Shown one piece after another: positions 20,342 to 28,512 of a stretch of 64,000 nucleotides of DNA. Numbering within the stretch: the first letter of the stretch is position 1; each line of letters opens with the position of its first letter. The stretch is from NCBI RefSeq assembly GCF_025195095.1, contig NZ_JANAVZ010000002.1, positions 434,001-498,000 on the forward strand, read 5' to 3'. A program made the position numbers and the translations under genes. The DNA comes from Paracoccus maritimus (lineage in GTDB: Bacteria > Pseudomonadota > Alphaproteobacteria > Rhodobacterales > Rhodobacteraceae). The notes beneath the pieces were generated by a model. The model worked only from the letters and a program-made list of their open reading frames with translations, was not told where the DNA came from and did no database searches.

Positions 20342-21181
20342 ATGGCATCGCGCGCGGTCTGGAAGGGGCAGCTGCGGCTGTCTCTGGTCTCGATCCCTGT
20401 CGAATTGCATTCCGCCACAAAAAGTGGTGCCCGGATCTCTTTCCGACAGATCCACCAACCGTCAGGCAAACCTGTCCGCTATGAAAAGACCGTTCCCGGC
20501 ATCGGACCGGTCAAGAGCGACGAGATCCTGAAGGGCTATGAGACCGGCGACGGCGAATATCTTCTGCTGGAGCCGACCGAGATCGAGGCGATCCGGCTGG
20601 AGACAAGGAAAACCCTCGAACTGGTGCAATTCGTCGATCAGTCAGAGATCGCGCCCCTTTATTTCGACAAACCCTATTACGTTGTCCCAACAGACGAACT
20701 GGCCGAGGATGCCTATCGCGTCGTCCGCGATGCCCTGCGATCCGAGAAGAAGACCGGCCTGGGGCAACTGGCCATGCGCGGCAAGGAATACCTTTGCGCG
20801 ATACGCCCCTGCGGCGACGGGCTACTGCTTGAAACCCTCCGATACGCGGATGAAGTTCGCGAGGCCGAGCCGATGTTTGCGGGCATTGAGGACGCGAAAT
20901 CCGACAAGGAACTGCTGGATGTCGCCAAACAGCTGATCCAGCGAAAATCCGGGCCCTTCGACGCCAAAGCGTTCGAGGATCACTATAATTCCGCCCTGCG
21001 CGACCTGATCGCGAAAAAGCGCAAGAACCGCAAGACACCCCGGGCCAAGGTCGGGGATCACGAAGAACGGCCCTCGGGCGAGAACGTCGTCGATCTGATG
21101 TCCGCACTGAAGGAAAGCCTGAAGAAGGATGGCCAGGCCAAGAAACGGTCATCGTCCAAGACCAAGTCGAAATCCGCCTGA
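20342..21181 (+). CDS. ku: Ku protein (bacterial non-homologous end joining)
   Basis: Bacterial Ku forms a ring dimer on double-strand DNA ends and recruits LigD. The 279-residue protein has the Ku core: ASRAVWKGQLRLSLVSIPVEL at the start, FRQIHQPSGKPVRYEKTVPG, and LLEPTEIEAIRLETRKTLEL in the barrel. The C-terminus is a Lys/Arg/Ser-rich tail (DGQAKKRSSSKTKSKSA) of the kind that binds DNA and LigD. AAGGAGG lies before the ATG. The stop overlaps the ligD start (TGATG), so both proteins should be made together. Confidence 0.96.
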   Translation: MASRAVWKGQLRLSLVSIPVELHSATKSGARISFRQIHQPSGKPVRYEKTVPGIGPVKSDEILKGYETGDGEYLLLEPTEIEAIRLETRKTLELVQFVDQSEIAPLYFDKPYYVVPTDELAEDAYRVVRDALRSEKKTGLGQLAMRGKEYLCAIRPCGDGLLLETLRYADEVREAEPMFAGIEDAKSDKELLDVAKQLIQRKSGPFDAKAFEDHYNSALRDLIAKKRKNRKTPRAKVGDHEERPSGENVVDLMSALKESLKKDGQAKKRSSSKTKSKSA

Positions 21182-23607
21182 TGCCGGATCTGGGCACATA
21201 TCTCGACAAGCGCAACTTCGACGACACGCCCGAACCGTCCGAGACCGGCACCGCCTCTGCCCTCGGGTTGCGCTATTCGATCCAGAACCATCGCGCGACC
21301 CGCCTTCACTGGGATCTACGTCTGGAATGGAACGGTGTCCTGCTAAGCTGGGCGATCACACGCGGCCCATCCTTTAATCCATCCGAAAAGCGGCTTGCGG
21401 TCAGAACCGAGGATCATCCCGTGTCGTATCTGGGCTTCGAGGGGCTGATCCCGAAAGGCAATTACGGGGCAGGCACGGTCATGCTGTGGGATATCGGTTG
21501 GTGGCAGCCGCTGGACCCGATTCCGCGCGACCTGAAAAAGGGCCATCTGCATTTCCGTCTGCACGGGCGCCGCATGACCGGCGACTGGAACCTGATCCTG
21601 ATGAAGGGCCGCAAGCTGGGCGATGACAAACGGCAGAACTGGTTGCTGATCAAGTCCGATGACGATGCGGCCGGTCGGCCCGATCCGGTCAGGCGGTACA
21701 AGCGCAGCGTCTCGACCGGGCGCAGCTTCGCCGAGATCGCCAAGGAGGCGGCGCCGATCAATCCCCAACGTGCCGGCAAGCTGCCCGGTCATGTCGCGCC
21801 GGAACTGGCGACGCTGACAGACGACCTGGCCGATCCCGGAACCCATTGGCACGAATTGAAGCTGGACGGCTATCGTGCGCTGATCGCGCTTGGCAAGGGC
21901 GGCCCCTTGGCCTTCACCCGCAACGGCCATGACTGGAGTGACCGTTTCGCCTCGCTTCTGCCTGGCTTCGCCGATCTGGATTGCGACAGCGCCCTGATCG
22001 ACGGAGAGATCGTGGCAGGCGCGGGACTGCAGGGCTTCAGCGCGTTGCAGGATGCGATCAAGGTTGGCGGACCCTTTGGCTATGTCGCCTTCGATCTGCT
22101 ATCCCTGAACGGTCAGGATCTGCGCAAGCAACCCCTGACCACGCGCCGAAAAAGACTGGAGTCTCTGTTCAGGACCGTGCCGCGGATGGGCGCGTTAGAC
22201 CTGTCGCCGGTCATCGAAGGCGATCCGAAGGACGCCTTCGCGATGGTCTGCGCGACCCATGGCGAAGGGCTGATCGCAAAACGGCGCGACAGTCCCTATC
22301 GCGGCAGGCGCGGCACCGACTGGCTGAAGATCAAATGTCGCAAACGGGCGGAGTTCGTCGTTGTCGGCTGGATGAAAAGTGATGCGGCGGGACGTCCGTT
22401 CGCTTCGCTTGCAATGGCCGCGCGAGAAGCCGGCAACCTGCGGTATGTTGGGAAGGTCGGGACGGGTTTCGATGAAGATACCATGACCGAACTGGCCGGC
22501 CTGCTGCGCCCGCTGACGCGCCGGAGCGCCCCGGTTGCCGCACCGAAATCCGAGGTTTCCGGCGTCAACTGGGTCTCGCCGGAACTTGTGGCCGAGGTCG
22601 AGTACGCGGAACTTACCGCACAAGGCCGCCTGCGCCACGCCACCTATCTGGGCCTGCGCGAGGACAAGCCCGCCCGTGAGGTCCGCATCGAACGAGAGGT
22701 TTCCATGAACGATCACGAAACCGTCGCCGGGATCTCGGTCAGCAGCCCTGACCGCATCATCTTCGACAAGCCCCGCCTGACCAAGGCCGATCTTGCCCGA
22801 TATTACGAAAAGATCGCACCGGCGATGCTGAGCGAGGCGGCCGACCGGCCGCTGTCCCTGCTGCGCCTGCCCGAGGGTATGGAGGGCGAACGGTTCTTTC
22901 AGAAACACCCTGGCAAGGGATTTCCCAAGGCGCTGAAGATCGTCGAGATCACCGAAAAGGACGGCGATTCCGAACCCTATGCCTATGTCACCGACGCCTC
23001 GGGGCTTGTCGGCGCGGTTCAGATGGGCACGGTCGAGTTCCACATCTGGGGCGCACGGCGCGACCGGCTGGACAGGCCTGATCGGCTGGTCTTCGATCTG
23101 GACCCGGATGAGGGGCTCGGCTTCGCCAAGGTGAAAGCCGCGGCCATCGACCTGCGCGAAACCCTCGGCGATCTGGGTCTTGAAAGCTGGGCGATGCTAT
23201 CCGGCGGCAAGGGGATTCACCTGGTCGTTCCGCTGCGTCGCACCATTGGCTGGGACACTGCCAAGCTGTTCTGCCGCGGTATCGCCACGCTGATGACGCA
23301 GCGCGAGCCGAAGCGCTTTACCGCCAGCATGTCCAAATCCCGTCGCGAGGGCCGCATCTTCATCGACTGGCTTCGGAACGAACGCGGCTCGACCGCGATC
23401 GCGCCGTTCTCGATCCGGGCGAGGCCGGGCGCACCAGTGGCCATGCCCATCGGGTGGGACGAACTGCCCGGCATCCGAAAAGCCTCGGCCTTCTCGGTGG
23501 AAGAGTCGCTGGATCGGCGTTGGAACGGCGTGACCCGCCCGAAGCCGCAGACGATCAGCCGGCCCGTCATCGAGGAACTGGATCAAGCGATGAAGAGGTC
23601 AGCGTAA
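21181..23607 (+). CDS. ligD: ATP-dependent DNA ligase LigD (phosphoesterase-ligase-polymerase)
   Basis: The multifunctional end-joining enzyme. Domains are in the order phosphoesterase (about 1-160; HRATRLHWDLRLEW), ligase (about 200-510; nucleophile Lys227 in HELKLDGYRAL, then OB motifs EGLIAKRRDSPYRG and DWLKIKC) and primase-polymerase (about 530-800; metal ligands in FDLDPDEG near 638-645, SGGKGIHLVVPL). This PE-Lig-Pol order is the usual proteobacterial one; mycobacteria have Pol first. Total 808 residues. The start overlaps the ku stop. The following 355 bp hold no convincing gene and mark the start of an accessory stretch. Confidence 0.96.
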   Translation: MPDLGTYLDKRNFDDTPEPSETGTASALGLRYSIQNHRATRLHWDLRLEWNGVLLSWAITRGPSFNPSEKRLAVRTEDHPVSYLGFEGLIPKGNYGAGTVMLWDIGWWQPLDPIPRDLKKGHLHFRLHGRRMTGDWNLILMKGRKLGDDKRQNWLLIKSDDDAAGRPDPVRRYKRSVSTGRSFAEIAKEAAPINPQRAGKLPGHVAPELATLTDDLADPGTHWHELKLDGYRALIALGKGGPLAFTRNGHDWSDRFASLLPGFADLDCDSALIDGEIVAGAGLQGFSALQDAIKVGGPFGYVAFDLLSLNGQDLRKQPLTTRRKRLESLFRTVPRMGALDLSPVIEGDPKDAFAMVCATHGEGLIAKRRDSPYRGRRGTDWLKIKCRKRAEFVVVGWMKSDAAGRPFASLAMAAREAGNLRYVGKVGTGFDEDTMTELAGLLRPLTRRSAPVAAPKSEVSGVNWVSPELVAEVEYAELTAQGRLRHATYLGLREDKPAREVRIEREVSMNDHETVAGISVSSPDRIIFDKPRLTKADLARYYEKIAPAMLSEAADRPLSLLRLPEGMEGERFFQKHPGKGFPKALKIVEITEKDGDSEPYAYVTDASGLVGAVQMGTVEFHIWGARRDRLDRPDRLVFDLDPDEGLGFAKVKAAAIDLRETLGDLGLESWAMLSGGKGIHLVVPLRRTIGWDTAKLFCRGIATLMTQREPKRFTASMSKSRREGRIFIDWLRNERGSTAIAPFSIRARPGAPVAMPIGWDELPGIRKASAFSVEESLDRRWNGVTRPKPQTISRPVIEELDQAMKRSA

Positions 23608-23962
23608 GGGCGATCCCTTGGCTGAAACCTCCAACATGGATATTCAAGCCAAGCCAGCGCGTTTGCCAGCGTAGTGAAGATTTCTTTCTGCGCGTCCGCA
23701 GAACCTTTGCAGATTTGCTTTTCTGGCTTTTCGTGATCGAAAGGCTTCTTCCCTTGATGCGGAGCGGTCCTGCGACCGAGGCCCCAATCATTTGCCGGCG
23801 CTGTTCCACGTAGATCCGTAGCCAGCACTTAGAACGACATTTGTTCGGCGGGCAGTGGCTGCAGCTTTCTTCCGGCCGCAAATCCGACATGTTCGGGTTG
23901 ATCTTTTTTATCGGGCGGCAAATCACATTGTCCTGATCGACGATATTGCATAACCAGCGTCC
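23608..23962. other. 355-bp stretch without a convincing gene after ligD
   Basis: The base composition is noticeably less GC-rich than the flanks. Overlapping minus-strand frames exist: a GTG-started 81-codon frame (23828 to 23583) with Lys-rich natural-looking segments but no ribosome site, and a longer frame containing a Cys cluster (CSHCPPNKC near 23870). Neither has typical codon usage or a known domain; they may be remnants of a gene. The end should contain the promoter for the following gene. Confidence 0.4.
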
Positions 23963-24577
23963 ATGCTGGCATGGATCGAGACGCATAGCTCTGCTCTGCA
24001 AGTTGTCGTGGGCCTGACGACCGCGCTTGTCTGGGTGATTTATCTGCACATCCTCGTTTCGGGTTTGCGGCGACAGCGCCGCTCCGAGATCCTGATTACC
24101 CTTGGCGGCAAACGGGACATGTCAGGACGGGTCATGGTCAGCAATCTCGGCTTCGAACCGATCTATATCCTCGACATCCTGCTGAGATTGAGTGCCGATC
24201 ATCGGGAAGAGACGGTTTCGGTCGCAGAGCGTGGCAAGCAGGACGAGCGTGGCCAGGATCCCTCGGACAAGTCCACTCTGCAGACGCCCCTGAAGACTGG
24301 CGACATGATCGATATCGGAGAAATCGCGACATTGCTGGATCGTGCGCGCGCGGGGTCCTCAGGCTCGCCTGTCGAGGTCACTCTGTCGCGCATCGACATC
24401 ACCGTCGTCGCCGTCACGGCGGCCACGTCCAGCATTGTCGCGGCCCAACGCAGCTTTGATGTTGAGCAACGCGGAGACGGTCCGGACAGATTGCGTCCGC
24501 ACTCTCTCTACGCCCGACAGATCCGAAGCCGTCGTGAGCGTCGCAGGATTGAACAGGACATGCAGCGCAGTCTGTAG
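23963..24577 (+). CDS. Membrane-anchored protein of unknown function
   Basis: The 204-residue protein begins with one hydrophobic segment (residues about 11-33, VVVGLTTALVWVIYLHILVSGL), then a Arg-rich cytoplasmic-side junction (LRRQRRSE) and a soluble domain of about 165 residues. The start of that domain (ILITLGGKRDMSGRVMVSNLGFEPIYIL) reads like a beta-sandwich. The C-terminus is Arg-rich. I do not recognise a family. It lies in the accessory stretch, 111 bp upstream of the lipoprotein-CDF pair on the same strand, with a dyad in between, so operon membership is uncertain. Confidence 0.65.
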   Translation: MLAWIETHSSALQVVVGLTTALVWVIYLHILVSGLRRQRRSEILITLGGKRDMSGRVMVSNLGFEPIYILDILLRLSADHREETVSVAERGKQDERGQDPSDKSTLQTPLKTGDMIDIGEIATLLDRARAGSSGSPVEVTLSRIDITVVAVTAATSSIVAAQRSFDVEQRGDGPDRLRPHSLYARQIRSRRERRRIEQDMQRSL

Positions 24578-24637
24578 CGAGGGATGGGCCGATCATCAGC
24601 ATGGCGGTCGCCTCCAAACTCGTGAAACCATCGTTGC

Positions 24638-24654
24638 GACCTAGCGGTTAGGTC
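24638..24654. promoter_or_regulatory. Inverted repeat upstream of the lipoprotein-CDF pair
   Basis: GACCTA-GCGGT-TAGGTC is a perfect 6+6 dyad, with outer bases TGCGA and TCGCA extending the symmetry after a small bulge. It lies 34 bp before the lipoprotein start codon. It could be an operator for the pair or a weak terminator of the preceding gene (no T-run). Confidence 0.25.
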
Positions 24655-24688
24655 CTCGCAGCAAAGCAAGGATGGCAAGGAGGTCGAG

Positions 24689-25114
24689 ATGAACAGAGCG
24701 CGGGCGGGTCTGCTGATCGCGGTTCTGATCCTCGCAGCCTGCAGGTTTCCCACAGATCCCGATCAGACCGCGCAATCGGTCGAGGGCGGCACGTTGAAGG
24801 TCGGTGCGCTGACGCCCTTGGAGAAGACGGATCGAACAGCAGTCGAACACATCGCCGACGCGTTCGATGCCGACCTCCGGATCATCGAAAATGACCCGCA
24901 CAGGCTTTTTGCGATGCTCGAGGAAGGTACGGTGCAGATTGTCGCGGGCAATATCCCTGATGACACGCCGTTCAAATACTCCGTCGCATTGACCGATCCC
25001 ATAGGAGAGCTGAGGCTGAGCGGCGACACGAAGCAGCGCGTGCTGGCGGTCAAGCAGGGCGAGAATGCGTTCCTCATCCGCGTGAACCGGGCGCTGGCGA
25101 GGTTTGCCCCATGA
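24689..25114 (+). CDS. Lipoprotein resembling a truncated solute-binding protein
   Basis: The 141-residue product has a lipobox (LILAAC, Cys about residue 18). The mature part begins GGTLKVGALTPLEK and continues with LEEGTVQIVAGNIPDD, which reads like the first lobe of a family 3 extracellular solute-binding protein: TLKVG opening strand and the 'amount-and-distrust' segment before lobe 2. The second lobe is missing or very short, so it is unlikely to close on a ligand as a normal binding protein does. AAGGAGG lies before the ATG. Its stop overlaps the CDF transporter start as ATGA, which strongly ties the two. Confidence 0.7.
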   Translation: MNRARAGLLIAVLILAACRFPTDPDQTAQSVEGGTLKVGALTPLEKTDRTAVEHIADAFDADLRIIENDPHRLFAMLEEGTVQIVAGNIPDDTPFKYSVALTDPIGELRLSGDTKQRVLAVKQGENAFLIRVNRALARFAP

Positions 25115-26076
25115 ATGAACTGCCTGACGAAATCCAGAGAAAGCTCGCGAAGGCCGCGCGACTGGAATGGTGGAGCCTTGGGTTCCTGATCAGCATCATC
25201 GTCGTCATGTATCTGGTCATGGGGTCGAGCCAGGCGATGAAGACGGCGTGGATCGAAGATACCCTTAGTCTGATACCTCCGGCTCTCTTCCTCATAACAC
25301 GTCGGCTGGAAACGAAGGCACCGACCCGCCACTACCCCTATGGCTTTCATCGGGTTGGATCACTGGGCTTCTTTCTGTCCGCAACGGCGCTCAGCACGAT
25401 GGGCGCATTCCTGATCTACAGCTCAGCCACGGCGCTGTTGCTTCGCGAACCCCCCACCATCGGCAACACGCAGATATTCGGCCATGATCTTTGGCTGGGA
25501 TGGCTGATGATCGTCGCGCTTGCCTATTCGGTGGTCCCGCCTGTCATCCTCGGCCGCAAGAAATTGCCTCTTGCGCGCCAGACCATGGATAAAGTGCTGC
25601 ATACCGACGCCCAGATGAATGCCGCGGATTGGAAGACCGGGTTGGCCGGAATTGCCGGAATCGTGGGAATCGGAATGGGCTGGTGGTGGGCCGACGCCGC
25701 CGCAGCCGGGTTCATCGCCGTCGACATCCTGCGCGACGGATTGCGTGCGATGCGAATCTCCGTCTCGGAGTTGCTGGACGGCGCACCGCGACAATTGGAT
25801 AGCCCCGACATTCACCCGCTGGTGGACAGAATTGGCCGGAACCTGGAACAACTGGGCTGGGGGTCTGGCGTCAAGGTCCGCGAAACGGGCCGTTATGTCC
25901 GCGCCAGTCTCGAGCCAGAGACCGGTCGGGCCATTTCGGTCGATGAGGCTCTCAAGATCGGTGCGGAGAACGATGCCTGGCGGCTGATTGTTGTCAATCG
26001 GACAGTCAGGATGAACTCCAGCGCAGGTAGCGATGGGAAAGATCCCCCGCCAGGAGGACCTGATCAGCGAAAATGA
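25111..26076 (+). CDS. Cation diffusion facilitator (CDF) family transporter
   Basis: The 321-residue membrane protein has the CDF layout of about six spans and a cytoplasmic C-terminal ferredoxin-like domain. Family features are the conserved KTAWIEDTLSLIPP in TM2 and HTDAQMNAADWKTG in TM5, and RHYPYGFHRVG between spans 2 and 3. The usual D-x3-D metal site in TM2 is altered here (E-D-x-L-S-L), and the TM5 site has the HTDAQMNAAD form, so the ion is not obvious; Zn, Co, Fe or Mn are possible. Its start overlaps the solute-binding-like lipoprotein stop. It ends next to the recombinase remnant. Confidence 0.85.
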   Translation: MNELPDEIQRKLAKAARLEWWSLGFLISIIVVMYLVMGSSQAMKTAWIEDTLSLIPPALFLITRRLETKAPTRHYPYGFHRVGSLGFFLSATALSTMGAFLIYSSATALLLREPPTIGNTQIFGHDLWLGWLMIVALAYSVVPPVILGRKKLPLARQTMDKVLHTDAQMNAADWKTGLAGIAGIVGIGMGWWWADAAAAGFIAVDILRDGLRAMRISVSELLDGAPRQLDSPDIHPLVDRIGRNLEQLGWGSGVKVRETGRYVRASLEPETGRAISVDEALKIGAENDAWRLIVVNRTVRMNSSAGSDGKDPPPGGPDQRK

Positions 26077-26421
26077 TCAAGGAGACGCGCGGATGGGCCG
26101 GAGAACCAGCGGCGGAACGTGGTCCAATCGTGTGAGCCGCCTCAGATCGGGAAAGTCACGCGGCTGATCAAGCAGGAACCGGCACCCTGCTTCATCAACA
26201 CGGTCTGGCTGAGTGTAGTCACGTGAGAGCTTTTCGCCCCTGCGTATGTGAGTTGACCTGAACGCGACGCCGTCGGTGGCGAATAAAAGTCCCTTCAAGA
26301 GCGCCGGGATCTCGGCACGGGTGCGCGCGGCGCGCTTGCGCGGACTTTCCTCCAGGATGGCGTGGATCCGATCCCATGTCGCGCGGTCTTTGATGGCGTC
26401 TTGTTCGACGAGGTAGTGCAA
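26077..26421 (-). pseudogene. Remnant of a large serine recombinase (C-terminal part)
   Basis: A minus-strand frame encodes ATWDRIHAILEESPRKRAA followed by RAEIPALLKGLLFATDG, which matches the recombinase and zinc-ribbon segment of large serine recombinases (the family has W-x-x-V/I-H-A-I-L and PALL-x-GL-L/I-F). The catalytic resolvase domain and the rest are absent, the zinc cysteines are missing, and the end after STHIRRGEK diverges. Upstream bases continue the protein only in other frames. The window therefore holds a fragment of a dead mobile element. It begins one base after the CDF gene stop. Confidence 0.6.
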
Positions 26422-26687
26422 CCCGCAACGTGTCGTCTTGCCGCAAGGTCATCGCGTGTGCGACGGCCTCGGCGAACAGGAGCATGAACGTGCCTCGGGT
26501 GAAACAGGTTCGTGATCACAAATACAAGGCTGCAAGCCCCAAAGGGGTTCGGCAGGTTTCGGCTAACTTGACCCTGCTCACGAAATTGCGAAAATGCTCG
26601 ACCGGGCGCCGGAAATCATGTTGCTGTTGCAAGAACCTGCTTCGACGTGAAAGCAGGGCTGACATACAGAATGATCGAGGTGACACC

Positions 26688-26975
26688 ATGAGCAGAACCG
26701 CAATTCGGGCCTTGCTGGCCGTTGTTCTTGTCGCAGGTTGCACCGCCGGAACTGGCGGGCGCGTTGTCGTCAAGGGGGCCGGTCCGGACGACCTGCTGAA
26801 ATTGCGATCAGGTCCCGGACTTGAACACAGGGTGATCGTGGGTCTGCCGGACGGCACCGTACTGAACCGCAGCGACTGCCGGACCGACGCTGGGGAAACC
26901 TGGTGCAGGGTCTCTTTGGCCGCGCAGCCCGGGGTAACCGGATATGTCTCGGCTGACTATCTGGCAGTTTTCTAG
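26688..26975 (+). CDS. Small SH3-domain lipoprotein
   Basis: The 95-residue product starting at 26688 has a lipobox (VLVAGC, Cys about residue 18) and then one bacterial SH3 domain: DLLKLRSGPGLEHRVIVGLPDGT, WCRVSLAAQPGVTGYVSADYL. Two cysteines in the domain (SDCRTDAGETWC) may form a disulfide, as in similar periplasmic SH3 proteins. A GAGG lies before the ATG; an in-frame start far upstream at 26430 would run through the recombinase remnant and was rejected. A role in the envelope or peptidoglycan binding is possible; no partner is evident. Confidence 0.8.
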   Translation: MSRTAIRALLAVVLVAGCTAGTGGRVVVKGAGPDDLLKLRSGPGLEHRVIVGLPDGTVLNRSDCRTDAGETWCRVSLAAQPGVTGYVSADYLAVF

Positions 26976-27122
26976 AACACGACAACGCAGCCACAGCGAT
27001 CGCCAACGGCGCAGGTTGCACGCCCGACCGCGCGCTTGATCCGACGTCGCGCCACTTCCAAGGCATGGGCGACCCGGTTCTGCGTTTGGGCAGCGTCGGC
27101 AGGGCCTGCGTCATTGCGTTGT

Positions 27123-27146
27123 GAAAGGGCGGTTGTTCGCCCTTTC
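27123..27146. terminator. Hairpin after the MetX-like pseudogene
   Basis: GAAAGGGCG, loop GTTGTT, CGCCCTTTC gives a perfect 9-bp stem. Neither strand has a T-run, so it may be an old terminator of the minus-strand pseudogene, whose stop lies 71 bp before it, or a DNA-level repeat. Confidence 0.35.
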
Positions 27147-27216
27147 GCAGCCCGGCACCACCGCTGCGCCAACCGGATCACGGATCTGAGGTCGGCGGGG
27201 GCTTGGGTCCAACGAC

Positions 27217-28387
27217 CTACTCGGCCTCCTGAAAGGCGCGGATGCCGTCTCCGGCCTGAGCGATGTTCAGAACACCGTCCAGATGACCGCGGGTGCCCTC
27301 GATCTCGACCATCTCGGCCGGCGTTCCGTCGGATTTGATGATGGCCCCTGTCTCTCGCACCGCGTTTCCCGGAAAGACCAGATCCTCGTCTAAGTGAATC
27401 AACATCACCGGCACATCTATATCCAGCAGCCCTTGATAAAGTCCTTCCTGGGGGTGGCCCGCGACGACAGCTGATTGGCCCTGGCCAGATATAGGAAATG
27501 GTTGTCATCCGAGGTCTTCGCCCTCGCCGCACCGGCGGCATTCAGTGTGTCGACGACGGCAAACTCGTTCGCGAAATCCGTGGCCGGATCACGGTCGGCC
27601 TGCGCCCAGTCGCGACCGAAGTTCGGTTCGACCGTTCTGCGGACTAAGCATGCAGGGTGACGATCTTCAGCGCCTGGGTCAAGCCTGCCTCGGGCGCATC
27701 CCCGTCATGATAGTCACCGCCGTTCCAGTTCGGGTCCAGGCGGAAGGGCGAGGCCCGGACGTCCAGCCATGCGATCAGGTCGGCATCCGCCCACCCCGAA
27801 GATATGACCGGGATCACGCGCGTCTGCCGATCGGGATAGCTTGCAGCCCATTCATAGCTTTGCAAACCGCCCATCAAGGCCCCCATGACCGCGTGCCATG
27901 TCTCGACACCCAACTGATCCATCGGGCCCTTTTGCGTGTCGACAAAGTCCCCGATGGTCAGGATCGGAAAATCCATGCCTCACGGCTTTCCGGTGTCAGG
28001 GTTCGTGCTGGCCGGTCCCGTCGTGATGACATTGGGGTCGTGGGCCGCCAGATTGAAGGGGCTGACCACCTATACCACAAGCCGTTTGTCTGTATCGATG
28101 GGTTTCCCCGAACCGATGATCGCATCCCAGTATCCCGGTGCCGCGTCGTCGCCCGCGTATCTGCCGGCGGCATGGCTGTTGCCGCTGAAGACATGCGGGA
28201 TCAGGATAGCGTCGTCCCGGTCGTCATTCAGGGTCCCGTATGTTTCATAACCCAGTCGCATCTGCCCGATCACCTCGCCGCCGCGCGTGGTGAAATCGGT
28301 CAAGGTGAATTCCTGTTTCTCGACCAGCAGCTCATGGGCAGCCGCGGGACTCGCGCAGCGCGCGGCGATAAGGATGGCGTGACGCAT
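27217..28387 (-). pseudogene. Broken MetX-like exported alpha/beta hydrolase
   Basis: Once a protein of about 380 residues related to homoserine O-acetyltransferase-like hydrolases, with a signal peptide (MRHAILIAARCASPAAAHELL). The first part to 28070 reads DTDKRLVV and hits TAG. The same frame continues (VSPFNLAAHDPNVITTGP), then hits TGA in GKP-stop-GMDFP, where homologues have Y or W. The middle (GMDFPILTIGDFVDTQKGPM to ALKIVTLHA) ends at 27644 in TAG; the continuation (NFGRDWAQADRDPATDF, DDNHFLYLARANQL) is in another frame, and the last piece (MPVMLIHLDEDLVFPGNAV, RGHLDGVL) in a third. Two nonsense codons and two frameshifts make it inactive. It is divergent from the beta-glucosidase gene. 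Confidence 0.85.
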
Positions 28388-28512
28388 CTTGTTTGCCCCT
28401 CGTTCATGAAGGGGTATCGAACATTGCAGCGCGCGCGATCTCCGGCAAGGAAGCCCTCTTCCACAGGCAGGCACGGCATGGCAGCGTGGTGGTGGAAACG
28501 GATGGAGGGAAC

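Noticed and set aside
23583..23828. GTG-started 81-codon minus-strand frame after ligD
   Set aside because: It has plausible residues but no ribosome site, overlaps the ligD end, and its third-position GC is low for this genome.
26972..27114. Minus-strand frame ending in a Cys-rich tail (GDRCGCVVVF)
   Set aside because: No known family and no ribosome site; probably part of the decayed stretch, so not called as a gene.
28070..28387. First piece of the MetX-like gene as an intact short hydrolase
   Set aside because: It stops before the catalytic region and the continuing homology beyond the stop shows it is one broken gene.
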